NCBI RefSeq assembly: GCF_014640535.1
Contig: NZ_BMHD01000001.1
Span: 2,110,214 to 2,174,213 of the forward strand
Direction: 5' to 3'
Source: Cnuibacter physcomitrellae
GTDB lineage: Bacteria > Actinomycetota > Actinomycetes > Actinomycetales > Microbacteriaceae
DNA length: 64,000 nucleotides
Of the stretch, positions 33,496 through 41,983 are shown one piece after another (position 1 is the first letter of the stretch; the number at the start of each line of letters is the position of its first letter). Below the pieces are notes generated by a model, which was not told the DNA's origin, made no database searches, and saw nothing but the letters and a program-made list of their open reading frames with translations. Both the position numbers and the translations under genes were made by a program.

Positions 33496-34791
33496 ATGCT
33501 CGACGACGTCCTGTCGTACCTCCACGGCCTCGGCCAGACCGTGCTCTGGCTGCTGCCGTTCGGCGTGTTCGGCATCGTCTCGTGGAGCTTCTGGCTGCTC
33601 CGCAAGGGCATCTCGATGGCGACGCGCCCCGTCGTGAACGACTACCGCACCACGACCACGGTGGTGGTGCCCTCCTACCGCGAGGACCCCGACGTCCTGC
33701 TGCGCTGCCTCGAGACCTGGCGAGCGCAGCGACCGAGCCGCATCGTGATCGTGCTCGACCTCGCCGACACCAAGGCGCAGCAGCGCATCGAGGCGCTCGG
33801 GTACCCGGACGTCGAGGTCATCATGTTCCGCCACCGCGGCAAGCGCTCCGCGCTCGGCGTCGGGATCCGCGCCGCCGACACCGAGCTCGTCATCCTCGTC
33901 GACTCCGACACATCGTGGGAGGAGGGGATGCTCGCGAACATCCAGATGCCCTTCCTCGACGCCGCGGTCGGCGCGGTGAGCACGCGACAGAACGTGTACC
34001 TCCCGCGCTCGAGCGTCTGGCGGCGGGTGGCGGACTGGATCGTCGACCAGCGCTACGGCGACTACGCCCCCGCGATGGGGCGCTTCGGCGGGGTGATCTG
34101 CGCCTCCGGACGCACCAGCGCCTACCGCCGCGAGGTGATCCTGCCGAGGCTCGAGGATCTCGAGCACGAGGTGTTCTTCGGCCGCGAGTGCGTGGCCGGC
34201 GACGACGGGCGCCTCACGTGGCTCGTGCTCTCGCAGGGGTACCGGGTCACGCATCAGGACAGCGCACGAGCGCTGTCGATGTTCCCCGACACGTTCCGCG
34301 CCTTCGTGAAGCAGCGCGTGCGGTGGAGCCGCAACTCCTACCGCTGCTACATCACCGCGATCAGGAACGGGTGGATCTTCCGGGTGCCGTTCGTGTCGCA
34401 GCTGACGGTGATGCAGATCCTCTTCACCCCGGTGAGCATGCTCATCTACCTCGCGTACGTGTTCCACGCGCTCACGGCGCCGGCGCCGCTCCTCGCGTTC
34501 GGCCTGGCGCTGCTGTGGATGCTCGCGGGGCGCGCGATCCGCGGGCTGTCGCACCTGTGGCGGCGTCCGGAGGACATCGTCATCCTGCCGCTGGTGGTCG
34601 CCGTGGTCGCGCTCGTCGCCCTGCCGATCAAGACGTACGCGCTGTTCACGATGAACAAGCAGGGCTGGCTGACGCGCTCGGCCGACACCATCGGCGGCGA
34701 GGGGCAGACCGAGGCGAGCCTGCACGCGGCGCCCTCGAGCTCGCCGGATGCGGTGCCGGGCCTGTCGCCCGAGCCCGGTCGCGTCGGATGA
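33496..34791 (+). CDS. Processive GT2 glycosyltransferase (hyaluronan/cellulose-synthase-like)
   Basis: 431-aa membrane polysaccharide synthase. An N-terminal TM helix (about 15-35) precedes the GT-A domain: VVVPSYREDPD, the D-x-D motif in LVDSDTSW (136-138), the acceptor-base region around AGDDGRLTW (235-237) and QRVRW (273-277), the Q-x-x-R-W mark of processive enzymes. Three to four TM helices follow (about 295-400). It resembles HasA/NodC/Alg8. ATG 33496 gives a natural N-terminus. The stop overlaps the next gene (ATGA), a beta-helix membrane protein likely acting on the same polymer. Confidence 0.88.
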   Translation: MLDDVLSYLHGLGQTVLWLLPFGVFGIVSWSFWLLRKGISMATRPVVNDYRTTTTVVVPSYREDPDVLLRCLETWRAQRPSRIVIVLDLADTKAQQRIEALGYPDVEVIMFRHRGKRSALGVGIRAADTELVILVDSDTSWEEGMLANIQMPFLDAAVGAVSTRQNVYLPRSSVWRRVADWIVDQRYGDYAPAMGRFGGVICASGRTSAYRREVILPRLEDLEHEVFFGRECVAGDDGRLTWLVLSQGYRVTHQDSARALSMFPDTFRAFVKQRVRWSRNSYRCYITAIRNGWIFRVPFVSQLTVMQILFTPVSMLIYLAYVFHALTAPAPLLAFGLALLWMLAGRAIRGLSHLWRRPEDIVILPLVVAVVALVALPIKTYALFTMNKQGWLTRSADTIGGEGQTEASLHAAPSSSPDAVPGLSPEPGRVG

Positions 34792-37334
34792 GCGACCCGC
34801 GGAGCCCGGAGCCCGCGCCGGACGAGGAGGCCGCAGCCGCCGGCGGGGAGGCCCCCGGCGCGGTGGTGGCGGACGGGGCGGACGCGGCGGACGCGGCGAG
34901 TGGGGCGAGTGCGGCGGACGCGGCGAGCGGGGCGGCGAGCGAGGCAGACGCGGCAAGTGGGGCGAGCGACGCAGACGCGGCGAGCGAGGCGGCGGACGCG
35001 GCGAGCGGGGCGGCGGACGCGGCGAGCGGGGCGGACGGCGACCGGGCGGCGCTCACCGCGGCGGAGCGGGGTGACACCCTGTCGCCCGCGAGGCGTCTGG
35101 TCGTGCGGGCCGCGGTGATCGCCGCGATCGCCGGCGGGGTGGCCGCGAGCGTGCTGCTCGCCCGTGGCGTGCTGGAGGAGGTGCCGCACCTCGTCCTCGA
35201 GCTGACCCCGTGGTCGTCCTCCGGCCCCGCGGTCGCGCTGGGCCCGACCCCGGACGCGAGCGCCGTGCCCTCGGCCGGCACGGCGACCGGCGCGGGCTCG
35301 GGCGCATCCGCCTCCCCCACCGTCCCCGGCGGAACGCCGACGCCCACCAGCACGTTCTCGCCGTACCCGTACGACGAGGAGTGGCAGCGGCTCGCCGACA
35401 CCGCGGCGCGCGATGACGCCGCCTGGCCCGTCCTCGCCCGGTCCGGGGAGGTGCGCGACCTCGCGGCGGGTCAGTTCGTCGCGCTCGCTCCCCGCGACAC
35501 GCCCTACTCGCTCGACGACCTGATCGCGCAGGGCGCCGCGCAGCGGATCGACGACCGCACCGTCCTGGTCACGCAGCTCGTGTTCGTCCGCCCGGGTGCG
35601 TCGCTCGTGATCGACTCCCCCGGCACCACGATCCGTCTGGCCAGTCATGCCGGCGCCGCGCCCGCCCGCATCGTGGCGTGGGGCGCATCGCTCACCCTCT
35701 CGGGCACCCAGGACGCTCCGCTGACCATCGTCGGATGGGACGACTCGCTCGACGAACCCGACGTCGACGCCTCGGACTCGCGGGTCTACATCCGTGTCGA
35801 GAGCGGCAGCCTCACCGCCTCGGACGTCGCTTTCTCCGACCTCGGGTACTGGGGCGGCCCGACCGGCGGACTCGCCGTGACGGGCACGCCCAGCACGCTG
35901 TCCTCCGGCTCGCTGACACGGGTCACGACCGACGGACTCCACATCGGCCTCTACGCCGACGACACCACCGCGCTCACGGTGACCGACTCGCGCTTCGCCT
36001 CCTCCGCGGAGCAGGGGGTGCTGCTCGGCACCCGCGCCACGGGGACGTCGCTCGACGGCGTGACGGTCACCGGATCCGGCGCCGACGGCATCCTGGTCCG
36101 ACAGGGCGTGGACGACCTGTCGATCGCGGGCGGCGAGGTGTCGGGCAGCGGACGGTGGGGGCTCTTCGCCGACGGCACGCCCCGCGCCGACGGCCCCAAC
36201 CCGAACGGGTACGGAGTGGCGAACTCCACGGGGCTCTCGATCGACGGCACCTCCTTCCACGACGACGCCTTCGGCGCGATCTCGATCGAGGGCACCAGCC
36301 GCGTGGTCGTGACCGGGACGGACGTGGACGAGCGGGGCATCGGCATCCGCCTCACGGACTCCCAGGGCGCGGTCGACGAGAACGCCGTGAGGGTGGCGGA
36401 TGGACGGGGGATCGTCTTCTCCGGTGCCCTCACCTCCACGCGCGCCAGCGGCAACACGCTCAGCGGCAGCGGCCCTGCGGCCGTCTCGGTGGAGGGCGGG
36501 GCCGCGGACGTCGATCAGCTCGACAACAGCACGGGCGACTGGAGCGTGAAGTGGGAGATCCTGATCTGGATCGAGCAGCATCCGCTCGCGCTGCTGTGGG
36601 CGCTCGTGCTGGTGATCCCGGTGCTCGGCGTCGCGTTCATCGCCGTGCGGATGCGGCGGCAGCGGCGCATCCGCGAGCTCGTCGAGTCGACGACGATCGC
36701 CCTCGCGCGGGCGGAGAAGGAGCAGTACGAGGCCGCGCTGCGCGGGGAGCCGGAGCTCGTCGGCTCGGCGGATCCGCTGCTCGCGCAGCACGGGCTCGCG
36801 GAGGAGATCAGCCCGCTGCTGGCGGAGGCGCTGGCGGAGTCGGAGCGTCTGGACGCCGACGCCGAGCTCGTGGTGGAACCCGTGACGGCAGCTGCTGCGC
36901 CGATCGGTGCAGCAGCGCGGGCGGGCGACGAGGCGAGCCCCGCCGCCGCGCCGACAGGCACGACCTGGCTGGTCGGCGGACCCATCACGGGGACGAGCGG
37001 GCGGTGGGCGCTCGCCGCTGCAGCACCCGGCGCAGAGCGGCGGCCCGGGTCGCGCGACTCCGAGGCCCCACCCGTGCGACCCGCGGTGAGCGCCCCGCCG
37101 CCCCGCCTGCGGGCGGCTGCGGCGGCGAACGGGGCCGCCCGCCACGAGACGACCTCGGCGGTGGAGAGCGCCGTCGTGTCGTCGGGGCGCTTCACGTCCG
37201 TCGAGGAGCTCGCCGCGGCGGCCGTGCTCGACGGCGGCAAGCCGATCGACTCCGTCGCCCGCACCCTCCGCGTCCCCACCGCGACCGTCGCCGGCTGGGT
37301 CGCCCGCGCCCGCCGCCTCCGCGGCCTCCTCTGA
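34788..37334 (+). CDS. Membrane-anchored beta-helix protein with C-terminal HTH
   Basis: 848 aa. Residues about 28-85 are a low-complexity ADAASGA repeat; TM1 is at about 104-127; a Ser/Thr/Pro linker follows; residues about 240-590 form a right-handed beta-helix (VFVRPGASLVIDSPGTTIRL, GLHIGLYADDTTALTVTDS, GISLRLTDS-like coils). TM2 is at about 597-625 (ALLWALVLVIPVLGVAFIAV). The rest is cytoplasmic, disordered, and ends in a small homeodomain-like HTH (about 815-848; IDSVARTLRVPTATVAGWVA). The beta-helix faces outside, like AlgG/NosD modules, and the HTH faces the cytoplasm. It is co-translated with the GT2 synthase. I do not recognise a characterised homologue. Confidence 0.8.
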   Translation: MSDPRSPEPAPDEEAAAAGGEAPGAVVADGADAADAASGASAADAASGAASEADAASGASDADAASEAADAASGAADAASGADGDRAALTAAERGDTLSPARRLVVRAAVIAAIAGGVAASVLLARGVLEEVPHLVLELTPWSSSGPAVALGPTPDASAVPSAGTATGAGSGASASPTVPGGTPTPTSTFSPYPYDEEWQRLADTAARDDAAWPVLARSGEVRDLAAGQFVALAPRDTPYSLDDLIAQGAAQRIDDRTVLVTQLVFVRPGASLVIDSPGTTIRLASHAGAAPARIVAWGASLTLSGTQDAPLTIVGWDDSLDEPDVDASDSRVYIRVESGSLTASDVAFSDLGYWGGPTGGLAVTGTPSTLSSGSLTRVTTDGLHIGLYADDTTALTVTDSRFASSAEQGVLLGTRATGTSLDGVTVTGSGADGILVRQGVDDLSIAGGEVSGSGRWGLFADGTPRADGPNPNGYGVANSTGLSIDGTSFHDDAFGAISIEGTSRVVVTGTDVDERGIGIRLTDSQGAVDENAVRVADGRGIVFSGALTSTRASGNTLSGSGPAAVSVEGGAADVDQLDNSTGDWSVKWEILIWIEQHPLALLWALVLVIPVLGVAFIAVRMRRQRRIRELVESTTIALARAEKEQYEAALRGEPELVGSADPLLAQHGLAEEISPLLAEALAESERLDADAELVVEPVTAAAAPIGAAARAGDEASPAAAPTGTTWLVGGPITGTSGRWALAAAAPGAERRPGSRDSEAPPVRPAVSAPPPRLRAAAAANGAARHETTSAVESAVVSSGRFTSVEELAAAAVLDGGKPIDSVARTLRVPTATVAGWVARARRLRGLL

Positions 37335-37351
37335 CCCCCCTCCCCCCGTTT

Positions 37352-37410
37352 CGCGGCCTGTTTGACCTTTCGCGGGGCCACTGACCACGCGAAACGCCAA
37401 ACAGGGCGCG
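37352..37410. repeat. 23-bp imperfect inverted repeat between convergent genes
   Basis: Arms 37352-37374 and 37388-37410 match at 20 of 23 positions with a 13-nt loop. The left arm contains CCTGTTTG and TTTCGCG; a second TTTCGCG copy just upstream (37349-37355) can also pair with CGCGAAA, allowing an alternative fold. Probable terminator for both flanking genes. Confidence 0.7.
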
Positions 37411-37443
37411 ACAACGCAGCGGGGCGGACGGGGGCGACGCGGG

Positions 37444-38748
37444 TCAGCGGAGGGTGCGGGGGCGTCCGGCGAGCCAGCCGAAGCCGATGAGGACGAGGAG
37501 GAGGGCGACGAGGATGGCGAGCGCCGGGGTCCACGATCCCGTCGCATCGTGGAGGGCCCCCATCAGCAGCGGGCCCGCTGCGGCGAGGAGGTAGCCGACC
37601 GACTGCGCCATCCCGGAGAGCGAGGCCGCCTGGGAGTGGTGCGCGGTACGCAGCCCGAAGAACGACAGCGCCAGGACGATGTTCGCTCCGCCGGCGATGC
37701 CCGCCAGGCTCGCCCACACCATGCCGAGCTGAGGGGCCACGAGCACCCCGGACACGGCGACCGCGAACGCGAGGGGCGCGAGGGTGGCGAGCAGGCGCTG
37801 GTCGCGCATCCGCGGGATGAGCGCCGAGGCGACGAGGCTGCCCGCGATGCCGAAGGCATTGAGGAGGAGCTGGTGGAAGCCCGCAGCCGCCGGATCGATG
37901 CCGGCCGACTCCTCGATCGACGGCAGCCACGTGATGAGCACGTAGAACCCGATCGACTGCAGGCCCATGAACCCGGTCACCTGCCAGCCGATCGCCGTGC
38001 GCCAGGGCGACCGATCCGACGGATGCGCGGGGTCGAGCACGGCGGGCGGTTCCAGCGAGACGTCGTCGGCGCTCCGCGGGGCGGTCGTGCGCCTCCGGAG
38101 CAGGGGCGCGATCACGGCGAGCGTGATCAGCGCGAGGCCCGCCCACATCCCGAGGGGGAGCCGCCATCCCCACGCGGTGAGCCCCGCGACCGGCACGGCG
38201 AGCCCCGCCGCCGTCGCCGCGAACGCGGCCTGCACCGCGGAGTAGCCGCCCGTGACCTGACCGATCCGGTCGGGGAAGTCGCGCTTCACCACGGCGGGGA
38301 GGACCACGTTGAGGACGGCGATCGCGACTCCGAGGAGCGCCGTGCCGATCCAGAGCAGCGGGAGACCGGGCAGCGACCGCAGCACCAGGCCGACCGCGAG
38401 ACCGGCGAGGGCGAGTCCGAGAGTGCGTTCGAAGCCGAGCCTTCTGGCGAGCGCGGGAGCGAACGGCGATACGACCGCGAAGGCGACGAGCGGCAGGCTG
38501 ATGAGCACGGACGCGGCGAGGGACGTCAGCCCCAGATCGGCCTCGATGTCGGTGAGGACCGGACCCACCGTGGTAATCCCGACGCGGAGGTTCCCGGCGA
38601 CGAGCAGCACGCCGACGATGAGCAGGACGGGGCTCAGGGCGCGGACGGCGGGAGCGCCGGTCGTCGACGCGGCGGCGCCGACGGCGGACGCGGGAACGGG
38701 GGTGGGGGTGGGGGTGGGGGTGGCCTGGCGGCCGGCGGATGCGGACAT
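37444..38748 (-). CDS. MFS transporter, CynX/NimT family
   Basis: 434 aa, twelve TM helices after a Pro/Thr-rich N-terminus. It shows the CynX signature: LVAGNLRVGITTVGPVLTDI, LPAVVKRDFPDRIGQVTGGY, and GFMGLQSIGFYVLITWLPSI in TM7. Members carry cyanate, 2-nitroimidazole or other small anions; the substrate here is unknown. ATG 38748 with GAGAG upstream is preferred to TTG 38760. A FadR-like regulator lies upstream on the same strand, separated by about 300 bp of repeats. Confidence 0.88.
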   Translation of the reverse strand: MSASAGRQATPTPTPTPVPASAVGAAASTTGAPAVRALSPVLLIVGVLLVAGNLRVGITTVGPVLTDIEADLGLTSLAASVLISLPLVAFAVVSPFAPALARRLGFERTLGLALAGLAVGLVLRSLPGLPLLWIGTALLGVAIAVLNVVLPAVVKRDFPDRIGQVTGGYSAVQAAFAATAAGLAVPVAGLTAWGWRLPLGMWAGLALITLAVIAPLLRRRTTAPRSADDVSLEPPAVLDPAHPSDRSPWRTAIGWQVTGFMGLQSIGFYVLITWLPSIEESAGIDPAAAGFHQLLLNAFGIAGSLVASALIPRMRDQRLLATLAPLAFAVAVSGVLVAPQLGMVWASLAGIAGGANIVLALSFFGLRTAHHSQAASLSGMAQSVGYLLAAAGPLLMGALHDATGSWTPALAILVALLLVLIGFGWLAGRPRTLR

Positions 38749-39049
38749 GCTCGCTCTCAAGGTGGTGCTCGGTGGTGCTCGGGTGGTACTGGATGCGACG
38801 GGGTGGCGCTCGGGTGGTGCTGGGGTGGATGCGACGGGGCGGTGCTCCGGTCGTGCTGGATGCGACGGGGTGGTGCTCGGGTCGTGCTGGATGCGGCGGG
38901 CTGGTGCTCGGTGGTGTGGGATGCGACGGGGTGGTCATGGGCAGCGCAGGTGCGGCGCAGGTGTGGCGCAGGGTCTGCGACCCGGTGTCGCACGTGAGGC
39001 GGACGGTGCCAGATCGGCGTCGTGCGATCCGCCAGCCCCTCCGTGTCGC
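38749..39049. repeat. Intergenic minisatellite, about 31-bp units
   Basis: This 301-bp gap holds no credible gene. GGATGCGACGGGGTGGTGCT-type units start at 38791, 38827, 38858, 38889 and 38919 (periods 36, 31, 31, 30 bp). Three 11-bp GCGGCGCAGGT-like units follow at 38941-38972. The tract separates the FadR-like gene from the CynX-type transporter, so copy changes would alter their linkage or the transporter's promoter. Confidence 0.75.
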
Positions 39050-39068
39050 TCACCCTCCGTGTCGCTCA
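39037..39068. repeat. 16-bp tandem duplication across a stop codon
   Basis: CCCTCCGTGTCGCTCA is present twice in a row (39037-39052, 39053-39068). The FadR-like gene's stop (39050-39052) falls in one copy, so the duplication defines its C-terminus. Confidence 0.7.
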
Positions 39069-39757
39069 CCCTCCACGTTCATCGCCGGATGCTCGTAGGC
39101 CAGGCGGACCAGCCTCTCGGCGACGGAGGCGGCAGCCTCGGGATCGCCGGCCTCGATGGCCTCGACGAGGTCGGCGTGCGCCCGGTCGACCTCGAGGAGG
39201 CCCACCTCGGCGACCACCACCTCGGGCGAGTCGACCCAGGCGAGGGCGCGCTCGTTGCCGCCGGTGCCGCGGTAGAGCTCGGCCAGGAGCGCGTTGCCGG
39301 AAGCCTCGAACACGAGCTCGTGGAACCGCCGGTCGAGCTCGACGTAGGTCGGTCCGTCCGTCGCCTGGGCCCGTTCGTCGAGCACGCGACGCAATTCCTG
39401 CCGCTGCTCGTCGGTCGCGCGCGCGGCGGCGAAGCGAGCGCCCTCCCGCTCGAGCATGGTGCGTACCTCGGCCACGTCGCGCCCGGTGTCGCTCTCGAGC
39501 CTGCGCGCGAGCGTGGGCGCGAGATCGCTCGCCGCCACCACGAACGTGCCGTAGCCGGCCCGCGCGCCCAGGATCCCCGCGTGCACGAGCGACCGCACGG
39601 CCTCACGGACGCTGTTGCGGCTGATTCCGAGCTGCTGCGAGAGCTCGTTCTCGGTCGGGAGGAGTGCGCCGACCGGGAACTCGCCCTCCGCGATCCGCCG
39701 ACGCAGCTGATCGGCGACCTGCGCCGAGAGCGGGACGTTGGGAGAGAGTCGGGTCAC
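39050..39757 (-). CDS. GntR-family regulator, FadR/FCD subfamily
   Basis: 235 aa. The winged HTH is at about 10-65 (QVADQLRRRIAEGEFPVGAL, LGISRNSVREAVRSLVHAGI, AGYGTFVV). The all-helical FCD effector domain has the metal-binding His/Asp pattern (EVRTMLEREGARFAA, VELDRRFHELVFEASGN, DRAHADLVEAIEAGD, YEHPAMNV). The start is GTG 39757, 7 nt after the -10 TACAGT (minus strand; 39765-39770). It probably controls the CynX-like transporter downstream; such pairs occur often. The effector is probably a small organic acid, by family. Confidence 0.88.
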   Translation of the reverse strand: MTRLSPNVPLSAQVADQLRRRIAEGEFPVGALLPTENELSQQLGISRNSVREAVRSLVHAGILGARAGYGTFVVAASDLAPTLARRLESDTGRDVAEVRTMLEREGARFAAARATDEQRQELRRVLDERAQATDGPTYVELDRRFHELVFEASGNALLAELYRGTGGNERALAWVDSPEVVVAEVGLLEVDRAHADLVEAIEAGDPEAAASVAERLVRLAYEHPAMNVEGERHGG

Positions 39758-39933
39758 GCGACCGACTGTAGCAGCAAACAGCCAAATGTAGGACAAAGTA
39801 CCTGCGACCACCGTCCGCGAGCCTTCTTACGCGCGACGACGGCGAGGGGGGCGGCGAGCAGAAGGGAGAGCCAATGCGACCCGATCGGCGAGGTGCTGAG
39901 GGGGCGGCCGGCGACGGAGGATAGCCTCGCGAC

Positions 39934-40164
39934 ACGGGCATCCGCGACGGTCAGGAGTGGCCGCTCTACCCAGACGAGCCGAAGGGCCTCTTCGACGAGC
40001 CGTACTTCAAGGTCCGACATCCGAACGGCAGCCACATCACCCGCGGGCAGTTTCGCAGGGGCTCCGTGGCCCGCGCGCGCACCCTCACGGCGATCGCCGC
40101 GTTCGGCGCGATCCTCGTCACCTGCGTCGGCATCGTCCTGGTGGCGATGCTGCTCACGGGCTGA
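39934..40164 (+). CDS. Small membrane protein with apparent ACG start
   Basis: 76 codons. The translation (GIRDGQEWPLYPDEPKGLF, then DEPYFKVRHPNGSHITRGQF, RRGSVARART and the TM helix LTAIAAFGAILVTCVGIVLV) looks like a real protein: polar N-terminus, one TM helix. In frame there is no ATG, GTG or TTG between the upstream stop (39922) and a GTG 43 codons in. TAGCCT (39922-39927) ends 6 nt before ACG at 39934, exactly where leaderless starts lie elsewhere in this window. So ATG seems to have become ACG. I do not recognise the family. Confidence 0.55.
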   Translation, partial: TGIRDGQEWPLYPDEPKGLFDEPYFKVRHPNGSHITRGQFRRGSVARARTLTAIAAFGAILVTCVGIVLVAMLLTG

Positions 40165-40252
40165 GGGCAGCGCTTGGCAGGGCGCACACCCGGCCCGAGG
40201 GCGGGCGTGAGAGGATCGGCGGGCAGGAGCAGCACGCGGGAGGGATCCATCC

Positions 40253-41932
40253 ATGAGCACCGTCCTCACCGGGATCGGCATCGGACGCGGGGTCGCGATC
40301 GCGCCTGCGCACCTCCTCCTGCCCGCGCCTGAGCCTCCTGCCGACGAGCCCGCCGCAGCGAATGCCGATGCGGCGATCGAGACCGTGCGCAGCGCCTTCG
40401 CGACGGTGTCGACGCAGCTGTCGGAGGCAGCGGCGAACGCCGCCGAGCCCCTCTCGTCGGTGCTCGAGGCGACGGCCATGATGGCGCTCGACCCGACCCT
40501 CAGCGACGACGCCGCGTCCCGCATCCGCGACGGCGTGGGGCCGGTCACCGCCGCCGCGGCCGCCGTCGAAGGCGTCGCGACCCAGCTGGAAGCGCTCGGC
40601 GGGTACATGGCCGAGCGCGCGACCGACCTGCGCGGCATCCGAGGTCGTGTCGTCGCCACTCTCCTCGGAGAGGACGCGAGCTCGAGCGCCGCGCTCGCCA
40701 CCCGTTCGATCGTCGTCGCCGACGACCTCGCGCCGGCTCAGACCTCGACCCTCGACCTCGACCTCGTCGCCGCGATCGTCCTCAGCGCCGGCGGACCCAC
40801 CGGCCACACGGCGATCATCGCGCGCCAGCTCGGCATCCCGTGCGTCGTGCAGGCCGTCGGGGCCCTCGAGGTCGCGGAGGGGACGCCGCTGGCGGTCGAC
40901 GCCGCCAGCGGCCGGGTCGTCGTCGACCCCTCGGCCGAGCAGATCGCAGACCTGCAGTCCTCGGTCGACCGCGAGGCCGCCCTCGCCGCCGACACCGCGC
41001 CGGGCGCCACCTCCGACGGGCACCCCGTGCAGCTGCTGGCGAACGTCGGCACCGAGGAGGATGCCCGCCGGGCGGCCCCCACGGCCGAGGGCGTGGGCCT
41101 GTTCCGCACCGAGGTGCTGTTCCTCGACCAGGCCACCGCCCCGGATGCGCAGACCCAGACCGCGCTCTACGCGGGCGTCCTCGAGCAGTTCCCTGGCCAC
41201 AAGGTCGTCGTGCGCACCCTGGACGCCGGGGCCGACAAGCCGCTGGCCTTCCTCTCGCAGGCCGACGAGGACAACCCGGCCCTCGGCATCCGCGGATACC
41301 GGCTCGTGCGCACGGCCGAGGCCCTCATCCAGGAGCAGATCGAGGCGCTTGCCGCCGCATCCCGTGCGGTGCCCGGCACCGAGCTGTGGGCCATGACGCC
41401 GATGATCGCGACGCCGGCCGAGGCCGCCGACTTCGCCCGCCGCGCCCGCGCCGCCGGGGTCGCCACCGTCGGGGTCATGGTCGAGGTGCCGGCCGCCGCG
41501 CTGAAGGCCGCCGACATCCTCGCCGAGGTCGACTTCGTCTCGCTCGGCACCAACGACCTGGCGCAGTACACGATGGCGTCCGACCGGCTCCGTGGCGAGC
41601 TGTCCGACCTGCTGTCGATCTGGCAGCCCGCCGTCCTGGAGCTCGTGGCCACGACGGCGAGAGCCGGCCTTGACGCGGGCAAGCCCGTGGGCGTCTGCGG
41701 CGAGTCGGCGGGAGACCCGCTGATGGCGCTCGTGCTCACCGGCCTCGGCATCACGAGCCTGTCGATGGCCGCCTCCGCCCTGCCCGCCGTGCGGTACGCC
41801 GTGCGCCACCACACGCGCGAGCAGTGCGAGCGGATCGCGAGCGCGGCACTGTCCGCGCGCACGGCGGAGGAGGCGCAGCGCGCCGCCGCCGGTCTCGTCG
41901 CCGACGACGTGCGGACCGTCCTCGGCCTCTGA
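40253..41932 (+). CDS. ptsI: Phosphoenolpyruvate-protein phosphotransferase (PTS enzyme I)
   Basis: 559 aa, full length. It takes phosphate from PEP and passes it to HPr, the first step of PTS sugar uptake. The phosphorylated His is 185 in GGPTGHTAIIARQLGIPC. The C-terminal PEP-binding TIM barrel has EGVGLFRTEVLF, RTLDAGADKPL, NPALGIRGYRL, MVEVPAA, SLGTNDLAQYTMASDR and the catalytic Cys in GVCGESAGDP. GGGAGG lies 8 nt before ATG 40253. HPr and EII genes are not in the window. Confidence 0.93.
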   Translation: MSTVLTGIGIGRGVAIAPAHLLLPAPEPPADEPAAANADAAIETVRSAFATVSTQLSEAAANAAEPLSSVLEATAMMALDPTLSDDAASRIRDGVGPVTAAAAAVEGVATQLEALGGYMAERATDLRGIRGRVVATLLGEDASSSAALATRSIVVADDLAPAQTSTLDLDLVAAIVLSAGGPTGHTAIIARQLGIPCVVQAVGALEVAEGTPLAVDAASGRVVVDPSAEQIADLQSSVDREAALAADTAPGATSDGHPVQLLANVGTEEDARRAAPTAEGVGLFRTEVLFLDQATAPDAQTQTALYAGVLEQFPGHKVVVRTLDAGADKPLAFLSQADEDNPALGIRGYRLVRTAEALIQEQIEALAAASRAVPGTELWAMTPMIATPAEAADFARRARAAGVATVGVMVEVPAAALKAADILAEVDFVSLGTNDLAQYTMASDRLRGELSDLLSIWQPAVLELVATTARAGLDAGKPVGVCGESAGDPLMALVLTGLGITSLSMAASALPAVRYAVRHHTREQCERIASAALSARTAEEAQRAAAGLVADDVRTVLGL

Positions 41933-41983
41933 CGGCGGCGGCGGACCACCCTCGGGCGCCCGCGCGTCGCAGGCCCTCGGGCC

